This document shows, piece by piece, positions 43,596 through 49,043 of a stretch of 49,043 nt of DNA; position 1 is the stretch's first letter; every line of letters begins with the position of its first letter. Made by a program: the position numbers and the translations under genes. Where the stretch lies: NCBI GenBank assembly GCA_949286245.1, contig CASECF010000066.1:1-49043 (forward strand), given 5' to 3'. The notes under the pieces are model-generated. The model was not told the origin of the DNA, did no database searches, and saw nothing but the letters and a program-made list of their open reading frames with translations. The DNA is from an uncultured Alphaproteobacteria bacterium (GTDB lineage: Bacteria; Pseudomonadota; Alphaproteobacteria; CAAHEQ01; UBA3637).

Positions 43596-44672
43596 TTACT
43601 CAACGTTGGAAAGAACAAATGCATTGTCTTTTTTTACAAAGATTTCAGGGTCATATTTCTCCCACCGAACCTCCAATTGATTGCCGTTTAAAACGAGTGT
43701 TCCGCAATCTTGCGGTTGGGTTTTACGGCAATACAAATGAGATTCTGCTTTCGGAAGCAACTGATCTTTCCGGTTGGGATACACCAAAGAAAGAGCATAG
43801 TCAACCGTGTCTCTTTCTTGTCTCAAATAAATTAAGCCTCCGTATTTTTTTTCGCCTTTATGTTTCATAATAATTCGAATATCATCTTTAATTTGATCAA
43901 AATAAGACCAATCGAACGGTGCCCAAATATATCGAGGATCCATTACCAATGGATTTTTAAGATCTAGCACATATCTGTTCAGATGCGATTCATCATGCCA
44001 TCTGGCCATTTGTTTTTCTTTCACGTCGATTAGAGTTCGCTCTAAAATAACTTTTGTCATTTTAAGAAAATCTTCGGATCGTCCGCCGTTAAAACCACCC
44101 TGAATATAAAATTTTCCTTGTCCCATCATAATATAAGCGGTTGATCTCGGATTACGATCATATGGAAAACCAAACGGATTTCTATGAGCATAATATCCCG
44201 GGTGCCAAGCAAACATCAATCCCTCTTGTTCTTTTGTCGGCAATATTTCATCATGGACCGGTCGAACAACTTCGGCGTTTCCGTTTAAAAAGTATATATA
44301 GTTATATTGTGACAACAAGTCTTTTATGGAATCAAAAAACGCCCATCTCATCAGAGAAACAAACGGGAATTTAAGCGGACCGATTAAAACCTTTGTCACA
44401 TTATCCGGCACAACAAGATCTTTATCATCCGTAAAAAAGAAATAATGTTTAGGATATTCCGGCAAAAAATTTTTCTCCATACTGGAATAAAAATCATCCC
44501 AAAATACTGTATATCGATTCGTGGCAATATATAAAATTGCAATAGAGGGTTTAGACTTGAGAATCGCTTTTTCAGCTGTCCCTGACTGAGAAGAATAAAT
44601 AAAAAGATATGGCATCCATCCCAAAAAAAGGAACAGACAAAGACTCATTCCGATCCATTTGATTTTTTTCAT
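43596..44672 (-). CDS. GT6-family glycosyltransferase (ABO-like) with NxN motif
   Basis: 358 residues from the ATG at 44672. An N-terminal membrane anchor (about 6-26) precedes the GT6 domain: IAILYIATNRYTVFWDDFY, HYFFFTDDKD, LMRWAFFDSI, YFLNGNAEVV (the position of the DxD metal motif, here NGN at 130-132), FAWHPGYY, YIQGGFNGGRSEDFL and WHDESHLNRYVL. Vertebrate GT6 enzymes (A/B antigen, alpha-1,3-galactosyl) use DxD and manganese; bacterial GT6 enzymes with NxN are known and metal-independent. It likely adds alpha-1,3-linked Gal or GalNAc to an envelope glycan. The anchor is not usual in bacterial members. Confidence 0.88.
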   Translation of the reverse strand: MKKIKWIGMSLCLFLFLGWMPYLFIYSSQSGTAEKAILKSKPSIAILYIATNRYTVFWDDFYSSMEKNFLPEYPKHYFFFTDDKDLVVPDNVTKVLIGPLKFPFVSLMRWAFFDSIKDLLSQYNYIYFLNGNAEVVRPVHDEILPTKEQEGLMFAWHPGYYAHRNPFGFPYDRNPRSTAYIMMGQGKFYIQGGFNGGRSEDFLKMTKVILERTLIDVKEKQMARWHDESHLNRYVLDLKNPLVMDPRYIWAPFDWSYFDQIKDDIRIIMKHKGEKKYGGLIYLRQERDTVDYALSLVYPNRKDQLLPKAESHLYCRKTQPQDCGTLVLNGNQLEVRWEKYDPEIFVKKDNAFVLSNVE

Positions 44673-44795
44673 ACCTATATATCCCTTTGTTATATCTGAT
44701 ATTTGAGCGAAAGAGTACATGATATTCCTCAAATTGTCAATATTGCTACTTTTTTTGAAAAAAACATATTCCTTTTCAAAAATGTATAAAAAAAC

Positions 44796-44824
44796 TTGAT
44801 TTTTCTTCTTAAAGCAGATATACT
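44796..44824 (+). promoter_or_regulatory. Promoter of tRNA-Gly
   Basis: TTGATT (44796-44801), 17 bases, TATACT (44819-44824), 14 bases before the tRNA. Confidence 0.8.
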
Positions 44825-44838
44825 GCGTGGTGTAGATT

Positions 44839-44912
44839 GCGAGTGTAGCTCAATGGTAGAGCGGAAGCTTCCCAAGCTTAAGACGAGGGTTCGATTCCCT
44901 TCACTCGCTCCA
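44839..44912 (+). tRNA. tRNA-Gly (CCC anticodon)
   Basis: 74 bases including CCA. Acceptor GCGAGTG pairs with CACTCGC, D-arm GCTCAATGGTAGAGC, anticodon loop TTCCCAA, T-arm GAGGG-TTCGATT-CCCTT. Its 3' end is part of a downstream duplication, described separately. Confidence 0.95.
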
Positions 44913-45009
44913 TTTTTTTATAAAAAATCCAATACATATTTGTGAAGGGAATCTCACCCTACGGGTTCTTCAATTCCGACATCACCCAAACGGCGATTGC
45001 CATCTTGTT
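44899..45009 (+). repeat. Direct repeat copy 1, includes the tRNA-Gly 3' end
   Basis: 111 bases from CTTCACTCGCTCCA through CATCTTGTT are repeated at 45073-45182 with one T missing. Copy 1 begins inside the tRNA T-arm. Also, GATTCCCTTCAC (44894-44905, tRNA) is the exact inverse of GTGAAGGGAATC (44942-44953). No protein is supported in 44913-45226. Confidence 0.9.
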
Positions 45010-45035
45010 TGGCTGTGTCTCATTGCTGCGTCGGG

Positions 45036-45060
45036 AAAAACAGTCCCCCGGACTGTTTTT
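45036..45060. terminator. Perfect 11-bp hairpin between the repeat copies
   Basis: AAAAACAGTCC (45036-45046), CCC loop, GGACTGTTTTT (45050-45060). Works as an intrinsic terminator on either strand; it may serve tRNA-Gly. Confidence 0.8.
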
Positions 45061-45072
45061 CTGCCTCCTTGT

Positions 45073-45182
45073 CTTCACTCGCTCCATTTTTTATAAAAAA
45101 TCCAATACATATTTGTGAAGGGAATCTCACCCTACGGGTTCTTCAATTCCGACATCACCCAAACGGCGATTGCCATCTTGTT
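45073..45182 (+). repeat. Direct repeat copy 2, with a partial tRNA-Gly 3' end
   Basis: 110 bases matching 44899-45009 apart from one T. It starts with the last 14 bases of the tRNA (CTTCACTCGCTCCA), as an attachment-site duplicate would. It is followed by AATCTTT-TT-AAAGATT (45183-45198). Confidence 0.9.
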
Positions 45183-45226
45183 AATCTTTTTAAAGATTGA
45201 CAATCACAATGTCTTATTTCTTTAAT

Positions 45227-45637
45227 TTATGCCCCTCGCTGCATTAAATCTGCCAGTGTTTTTGCTCTTTGTCCGACTTGTTGCGCCCAAAGACTTGATC
45301 TCATCTCACGAGCCGCCAATCCATAGTCTTTTAATGATAAGGCCGTTAACATGTGACGAAAGCTTTTTAATTTTTTTAATCCCAAATTAAAGCACATTTC
45401 CAAAAGAACCCCCTGTCGTGTCTCATCCAATTCATGATACCACCAAAATGAATGAAGACATTCGTGATGACATCGTGCCAAATCATTTTTTAATAACTCG
45501 ATTGCCTCCGATTCCGTAATTCCCACATCTTCTAAATTACGCCCAATCCCGATTGTTAATTTACCGGCAGTACATCTATACGGTTTCAGTCTCAGACCCT
45601 CGTGTTTAATTAAGCGTTCTAATAATTTTTGATTCAC
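45227..45637 (-). CDS. GH24 phage-type lysozyme (endolysin)
   Basis: 136 residues without signal peptide. It begins LIKHEGLRLKPYRCTAGKLT then IGIGRNL; catalytic Glu13 and Thr28 match T4 lysozyme Glu11 and Thr26, while Cys22 stands at the T4 Asp20 position, a change seen in many phage GH24 enzymes and reported to remain active in T4. ETRQGVLLEMCFNLG and a C-terminal Arg-Ala-Lys-Thr helix complete the fold. It cleaves peptidoglycan between MurNAc and GlcNAc. A holin-like gene lies directly upstream, so the pair is a lysis cassette, probably a prophage remnant. Confidence 0.9.
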   Translation of the reverse strand: MNQKLLERLIKHEGLRLKPYRCTAGKLTIGIGRNLEDVGITESEAIELLKNDLARCHHECLHSFWWYHELDETRQGVLLEMCFNLGLKKLKSFRHMLTALSLKDYGLAAREMRSSLWAQQVGQRAKTLADLMQRGA

Positions 45638-45660
45638 TTTATTTCCCTTTCCTTTAAAGA

Positions 45661-46020
45661 TTAATTTCTAAACAAAAATGTTCCAACCTCTCCGACAGAG
45701 ACGCCGAATGCGGCACATAAAAGAGTAATAATTAAATAAATGAATACTTTATTATTGAGAATGGATTTCAGTATTTGCCATACATCTCTTCGTTCTTCCA
45801 CCAATGTTAAGACGCGATCTAACTTTTCATCGACCATATTTCTCATTTGATCCATTTTATGATCCAATAAATCTACTTTTTTTTCTAAATTATTCATTCG
45901 CATCTCCATTTTTTTATAATCTTTACATTGCTTCTCTGCTAATAAAATCATATTTTTAGACAAGCCCCCATTTCTGGGTTGTATTTTGATCGCTTCCAAA
46001 GCAGTTTCCTGTTCACACAT
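45661..46020 (-). CDS. Holin-like protein with coiled coil and C-terminal membrane span
   Basis: 119 residues from the ATG at 46020 (GGAGGGATAT upstream), rather than the ATG nine codons earlier. A coiled coil (CKDYKKMEMRMNNLEKKVDL, then DHKMDQMRNMVDEKLD) is followed by a single C-terminal span (KVFIYLIITLLCAAFGVSVG). That layout matches XhlA-type or related holin/anchor proteins of lysis cassettes. It lies 23 bases upstream of the lysozyme gene on the same strand. Assignment rests on layout and neighbour, not on a sequence signature. Confidence 0.7.
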   Translation of the reverse strand: MCEQETALEAIKIQPRNGGLSKNMILLAEKQCKDYKKMEMRMNNLEKKVDLLDHKMDQMRNMVDEKLDRVLTLVEERRDVWQILKSILNNKVFIYLIITLLCAAFGVSVGEVGTFLFRN

Positions 46021-46226
46021 ATATCCCTCCCCAAAAAATAGAGCCAATACAGATCATTCTTTCTTGGCTCTATTTTCAAATGAAATCTATTTTCCCTATT
46101 TTATCTATATTATACATGATTTTACTCCTTTTTACGACAAGTCAAAATATGACACTTCATGACAATATCCGGCAAAATCATCTGGGAATGTAATCAGCGC
46201 CCTTATTCTCGATTTTGTTTTATTTC

Positions 46227-46255
46227 TTGACTTTAAAAACAGAATTTGGCACTAT
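46227..46255 (+). promoter_or_regulatory. Promoter of the dUTPase-like gene
   Basis: TTGACT (46227-46232), 17 bases, CACTAT (46250-46255), 30 bases before the ATG. Confidence 0.6.
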
Positions 46256-46285
46256 GGAGAGAGAGTTTGAAAAGGATCTATCGAA

Positions 46286-46822
46286 ATGTTTCCAAGATTA
46301 CATATCGTTCGTACACCTGATGGAACAGGCTTTCCTCTTCCGTCATACCCCTCCCGAAATCATGTCGGATTGCAATTATTGGCCGCAATTCCAGCAACAA
46401 TTAAACTGGAGCCCCAGGAACGTGTTCATATCCCAACCGGCTTTGCGATTGGAATTCCCAATGGTTTATGTGGGTTTATTGTCAGTTTGCCGGAGTTAGT
46501 TTTAGAAACGGGATTGATCGTTATGGATGCGCCTAAACTTGTTAATCCGGAAAATAGAGATCCCTTATTTATTTTAATTCAAAACGCAAGCCGGCATCAA
46601 GTTGTTTTGCGTCGAGGACAACCGGTTGCTCAATTGGTTATCATGCCGGCCTATCAAATAGCTTGGAATGAAATTACCACTCCATCTACCGATACAGATA
46701 TACAACCAACAAATACATCTGATATTTTGGTGGATAAAAGGACTGTCGCTAATCCAAAATCCGAACACAGTCGAAGAGAGACGAGATCTATTCGAGAGAG
46801 GTTTAAATCATCGGATGAATAA
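46286..46822 (+). CDS. dUTPase-fold protein lacking catalytic motifs
   Basis: 178 residues. The dUTPase beta-fold order is clear: LPSYPSRNHVGLQLLAA, LEPQERVHIPTGFAIGIPNG, a central FIVSLPELVLETGLIVMDAP and RRGQPVAQLVIMP. Yet motif I GLDL is GLQL (28-31), motif II PRSG is SLPE (67-70), motif III (IDxDYRG) reads LVNPENRD (85-92), and the C-terminal Gly-rich motif V is absent; instead there is a Ser/Arg-rich tail. It should not hydrolyse dUTP. It may act as a binding or regulatory protein, or be decaying. The next gene starts within its last codons (8-base overlap). Confidence 0.82.
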   Translation: MFPRLHIVRTPDGTGFPLPSYPSRNHVGLQLLAAIPATIKLEPQERVHIPTGFAIGIPNGLCGFIVSLPELVLETGLIVMDAPKLVNPENRDPLFILIQNASRHQVVLRRGQPVAQLVIMPAYQIAWNEITTPSTDTDIQPTNTSDILVDKRTVANPKSEHSRRETRSIRERFKSSDE

Positions 46823-47321
46823 ATTTTTTGTTTTTTTATCCGGCTCTCTTTTTTGTATCGGGAGCATTTTCCCCAATTATGTTTTGGGTAAAGAATCTCT
46901 TTCTCTTCCTCGTTTTGTTGCGATTCGCTATAATGAAGTGAATTTAAGAACCGGTCCCGGCAGTCGTTTCCCTATTAATTGGGTTTATGTAGAAAAGCAT
47001 TATCCTGTTGAGATTATAGATGAGTATGAATTATGGCGTCAAATTCGTGAATTGGACGGAACGATCGGTTGGGTTCACAAAAATATGCTGACCAACCAAA
47101 GATATGCTGTTTCTCTCAAAGAAGATTATCTCTTTAAAAAACCTCAAGAGACAGGGCAACCCATTGCCATCGCACAAAAAGGCACAATTGCCCACATTGA
47201 AAAATGTCCTCCCAAATCAGATTTTTGCTTACTGCGTTTCCCTTATGGAGAAAAACATATTAAAGGCTGGATGAAAAAAACATCCTTCTTCGGTGTCTAT
47301 CCTAACGAAGTGATTGATTAG
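46815..47321 (+). CDS. Secreted bacterial SH3-domain protein
   Basis: 168 residues from the ATG at 46815, overlapping the previous gene by 8 bases. The signal peptide is about residues 1-25 (ending VLG-K). SH3_3/SH3_4 features follow: VNLRTGPGSRFPINWVYVEK, VEIIDEYELWRQIRELDGTIGWVHKNML, and a second SH3-like half (AIAQKGTIAHIEKCPP, KGWMKKTSFFG). Such proteins bind peptidoglycan or act as envelope adaptors in Alphaproteobacteria. It ends 1 base before the convergent LPG-flippase-like stop. Confidence 0.85.
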   Translation: MNKFFVFLSGSLFCIGSIFPNYVLGKESLSLPRFVAIRYNEVNLRTGPGSRFPINWVYVEKHYPVEIIDEYELWRQIRELDGTIGWVHKNMLTNQRYAVSLKEDYLFKKPQETGQPIAIAQKGTIAHIEKCPPKSDFCLLRFPYGEKHIKGWMKKTSFFGVYPNEVID

Positions 47322-47322
47322 T

Positions 47323-48294
47323 TCACTGTATATTTAACTCTTGATCTATTTTATAACGACGATATCGCAACAAGCCTTCATAAACGACAATAGCAACACC
47401 GGAAACCAAAAGAGGAAGCAAGTAATAAATAATCCGGTAAGCAATTAAAGCTCCAAAAATATGAGCCACACTCGCCTCCGATGGTAAAATAGCCAAAAAT
47501 AATCCCTCAAATACTCCCAGTCCCCCCGGAACCTGACTAAACACGCCTAAAACCTGAGCAATAATAAAAACCCCCATAAACACATCAAAAGGAATATCAA
47601 CAAACGGGATAAGAACAAAATATAAAACCAACGAAGCGGCCAAAATATCGGCGCCACCGATAAAAACCTGAGCTAAAGCCATCTTAAACGAGGGCATTTT
47701 AAAAGAGAGATCCTTAATACGAACTGCTTTTTTATAAAAAAGAGATAATCCAAAATATCCTAACAATCCAATCAGAGAAACCACCATAACAATCGTTGTG
47801 GTCATATGAGACATAGAACTGTTCCCAAAAGCATGAGATGGCGTCAAAACATATCCGACAATGATTAGGAAAAAGCAAGCAACCAAATATGTAAAGCCTG
47901 AAAAAGTGACCATTTTAATAATCTCAAAGGCCTTGAGGCGCCATCTGGTATATAAACGATACCGAACCGTCCCACCGGAAACAATGGCATGACCGGCATT
48001 ATTACTGATTGAGAAGCCAATAAACCCGGCAAAAATCCATTTCCATGCTGACAGTGATTTCTTGACATATTTAAGGGCTAAAAAGTCATATGAGGAAAGA
48101 GCCACATACCCAAAAAAAGAAGCTATACAGGAGAAAACCAAATTGTGCAGAGGAATAGAAAAAAGAGCGTTCTTAATATCTATTAAAGAATATTTGGAGA
48201 GTTGATGATACAACATGATTGCGGCAATAATAAAAAAGAACAATCCCGCCCATGAAACAGCTTTTTTAAAAATTCTTTTGGCTTTTACACTCAC
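47323..48294 (-). CDS. Lysylphosphatidylglycerol synthase TM-domain (UPF0104) protein
   Basis: 323 residues from a GTG (AAGGAAAATGGT upstream). About eight spans match the MprF N-terminal flippase domain: FIGFSISNNAGHAIVSGGTVRYRLY is the family signature, and AQVLGVFSQVPGGLGVFEGLFLAIL with RIIYYLLPLLVSGVAI the second half. It lacks the C-terminal aminoacyl-transferase of MprF, as is common for standalone members. Presumed role: lipid flipping or aminoacyl-lipid handling at the inner membrane. The substrate is unknown. Confidence 0.88.
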   Translation of the reverse strand: MSVKAKRIFKKAVSWAGLFFFIIAAIMLYHQLSKYSLIDIKNALFSIPLHNLVFSCIASFFGYVALSSYDFLALKYVKKSLSAWKWIFAGFIGFSISNNAGHAIVSGGTVRYRLYTRWRLKAFEIIKMVTFSGFTYLVACFFLIIVGYVLTPSHAFGNSSMSHMTTTIVMVVSLIGLLGYFGLSLFYKKAVRIKDLSFKMPSFKMALAQVFIGGADILAASLVLYFVLIPFVDIPFDVFMGVFIIAQVLGVFSQVPGGLGVFEGLFLAILPSEASVAHIFGALIAYRIIYYLLPLLVSGVAIVVYEGLLRYRRYKIDQELNIQ

Positions 48295-48585
48295 ACCATT
48301 TTCCTTTTCAATCTAACAAACAGATTGTATCATAATGAGTTTTCAATTTTTTTTCAATAAAAAAAGAAAAGAATAAACCGAAGGATAGAAAGGAATAAAA
48401 TATCTGAAATTCCTAAAAGGAGTACCCGTATTCAAATATTCTCTGAAATATATTCAATGAAGAATAAAGACACCTTTACAAAAAGATCTCTGGGAAATAA
48501 AGAAAATTTAAATTTTTTTGACTAAAAAATAAATTCAAAGTAATTAATATACATTTACCTACTAAAAATCTTCTTAAATACACAA
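48295..48585. other. AT-rich intergenic region
   Basis: No gene or clear motif is supported here. It separates the LPG-flippase-like gene start from the terminator of the right-end pseudopilin. Confidence 0.5.
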
Positions 48586-48613
48586 AAATACCCGAAAAAT
48601 CTTTCGGGTATTT
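48586..48613 (-). terminator. Intrinsic terminator of the right-end pseudopilin gene
   Basis: AAATACCCGAAA (48586-48597), AATC loop, TTTCGGGTATTT (48602-48613), with T-runs on both strands. Confidence 0.88.
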
Positions 48614-48631
48614 TTAAGAGAGAATATCAGA

Positions 48632-49043
48632 CTAATACGCCTCAAAATTTAAAAGAATGACACTATAATCAGCGCTATAATAAGTACCGCTTATAAACTT
48701 ATTCCCAGCAATCGACTTAATCGCATTATACGTCCCTTCACTGATAGGTCCCGAAATACTCACACTCCCGTTTTGATAACCCCCAATATCTGTTGCTCCA
48801 CCAACATTTCGACTCGTTGTCACTTCAGACATCCTGGCATATAGATCCGTAGGTGGAACACCAGGCTGATGCTCCCAAAGAGGTCTTTGTTTCGACATAG
48901 CGATAACGGCAACTTTAGAGGCAACATCGATGATTTCATTGGCACGATAGCGGTTCATCGCCATGGTGTATCCGGCAATCCCGCCGATTGATAACACACC
49001 GATAATGGCAAGGACACCGAGCATCTCTACCATGGAACGGCCT
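48632..49043 (-). CDS. Pseudopilin (type IV prepilin-like), 5' end outside the window
   Basis: The frame runs from the stop at 48632-48634 to the right edge, reading GRSMVEMLGVLAIIGVLSIG, then GIAGYTMAMNRYRANEIIDV. That is a prepilin N-terminus; cleavage is expected before a residue just left of MVEM, so a few leader residues are outside the window. Only about 137 residues are visible and the chain lacks the Cys-rich and lectin-like modules of the 16609 gene. It ends NFEAY and is followed by a strong terminator. It is a simple pilin-like family member, possibly the ancestor type. Confidence 0.85.
   Translation of the reverse strand, partial: GRSMVEMLGVLAIIGVLSIGGIAGYTMAMNRYRANEIIDVASKVAVIAMSKQRPLWEHQPGVPPTDLYARMSEVTTSRNVGGATDIGGYQNGSVSISGPISEGTYNAIKSIAGNKFISGTYYSADYSVILLNFEAY

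Noticed and set aside
43450-43680. Plus-strand frame before the GT6 gene end
   Set aside because: Phe-rich AT-biased sequence without ribosome binding site, overlapping the GT6 coding end on the other strand.
44997-45200. 67-residue plus-strand frame in the tRNA-Gly duplication
   Set aside because: It arises from repeat DNA and the terminator hairpin; no ribosome binding site or family resemblance.

Overview
The window looks like a piece of chromosome from an AT-rich, Gram-negative, oxygen-sensitive alphaproteobacterium, probably host- or gut-associated. Support comes from KdsA (LPS inner core), Sec and Tat export genes, a CarD-type regulator, RppH, a class III (oxygen-sensitive) ribonucleotide reductase, degenerate IS200-type elements and many small secreted or lipoprotein genes. 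I recall similar gene sets from uncultured Rhodospirillales-like gut metagenomes; that placement is from memory and cannot be tested here.

Layout. 1-1223: C-terminal parts of two Cys-rich, lectin-like pseudopilin genes in tandem, the second with no usable start. 1436-3042 (-): inactive KY-type transglutaminase-like protein plus an unknown protein. 3184-7743 (+): tpiA, two tandem secreted paralogues, secG, kdsA, eno, then a terminator. 8096-8713: MORN-repeat lipoprotein. 8846-9790: decayed IS200-type element and one copy of a ~215-bp dispersed repeat. 9810-11833 (-): small lipoprotein, MscS channel, CarD regulator. 12062: tRNA(CAU). 12401-16002 (-): nuclease/helicase (DUF2075-like), kinase-ASCH fusion, GNAT. 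16330-17721 (+): promoter, long structured leader ending in a terminator, and an intact pseudopilin-lectin gene. 17954-21414: unknown gene, DMT transporter, LMW-PTP, DUF2130 protein. 21636-26319 (+): tatA, second copy of the dispersed repeat, unknown gene, a large nested hairpin, a NapH-NapG-like iron-sulfur fusion with an internal Tat signal, tatB, tatC and an exported flavodoxin. 26359-29705: GNAT interrupted by one TGA, lipoprotein, queA, DUF1189-like protein. 29998: tRNA-Ala(CGC). 30915-31640: second IS200 remnant. 31693-35340 (-): DUF2934 protein, trhP-like U32, EAL phosphodiesterase, histidine kinase. 35482-40077 (+): gpmI, EnvC-like protein, ctpA, rppH. 40083-43191 (-): nrdG, a separate small glycyl-radical protein, nrdD, preceded by an NrdR-like box. 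43596-44672 (-): GT6 glycosyltransferase. 44839: tRNA-Gly(CCC) followed by a duplicated flank. 45227-46020 (-): lysozyme and holin-like pair. 46286-48294: degenerate dUTPase, SH3 protein, LPG-flippase-like protein. 48632-end (-): start of another pseudopilin.

How parts work together. Three glycolytic genes, kdsA and cell-wall/export genes form housekeeping runs. nrdD, its detached radical-bearing subunit and nrdG make dNTPs without oxygen. The Tat block looks like one electron-transfer unit: the membrane/periplasm Fe-S fusion is a Tat client encoded directly before tatBC, and an exported flavodoxin follows. The HK-EAL-trhP run couples sensing to c-di-GMP breakdown.

Most promising for novelty: (1) the pseudopilin-lectin family, with one full gene under a structured, terminator-ended leader and a start-less C-terminal cassette elsewhere, which suggests a recombination or silent-cassette repertoire; (2) the NapH-NapG-Tat-flavodoxin unit; (3) the nested 136-nt hairpin at 23003-23138; (4) the split class III RNR; (5) the GT6 enzyme with an NxN motif.
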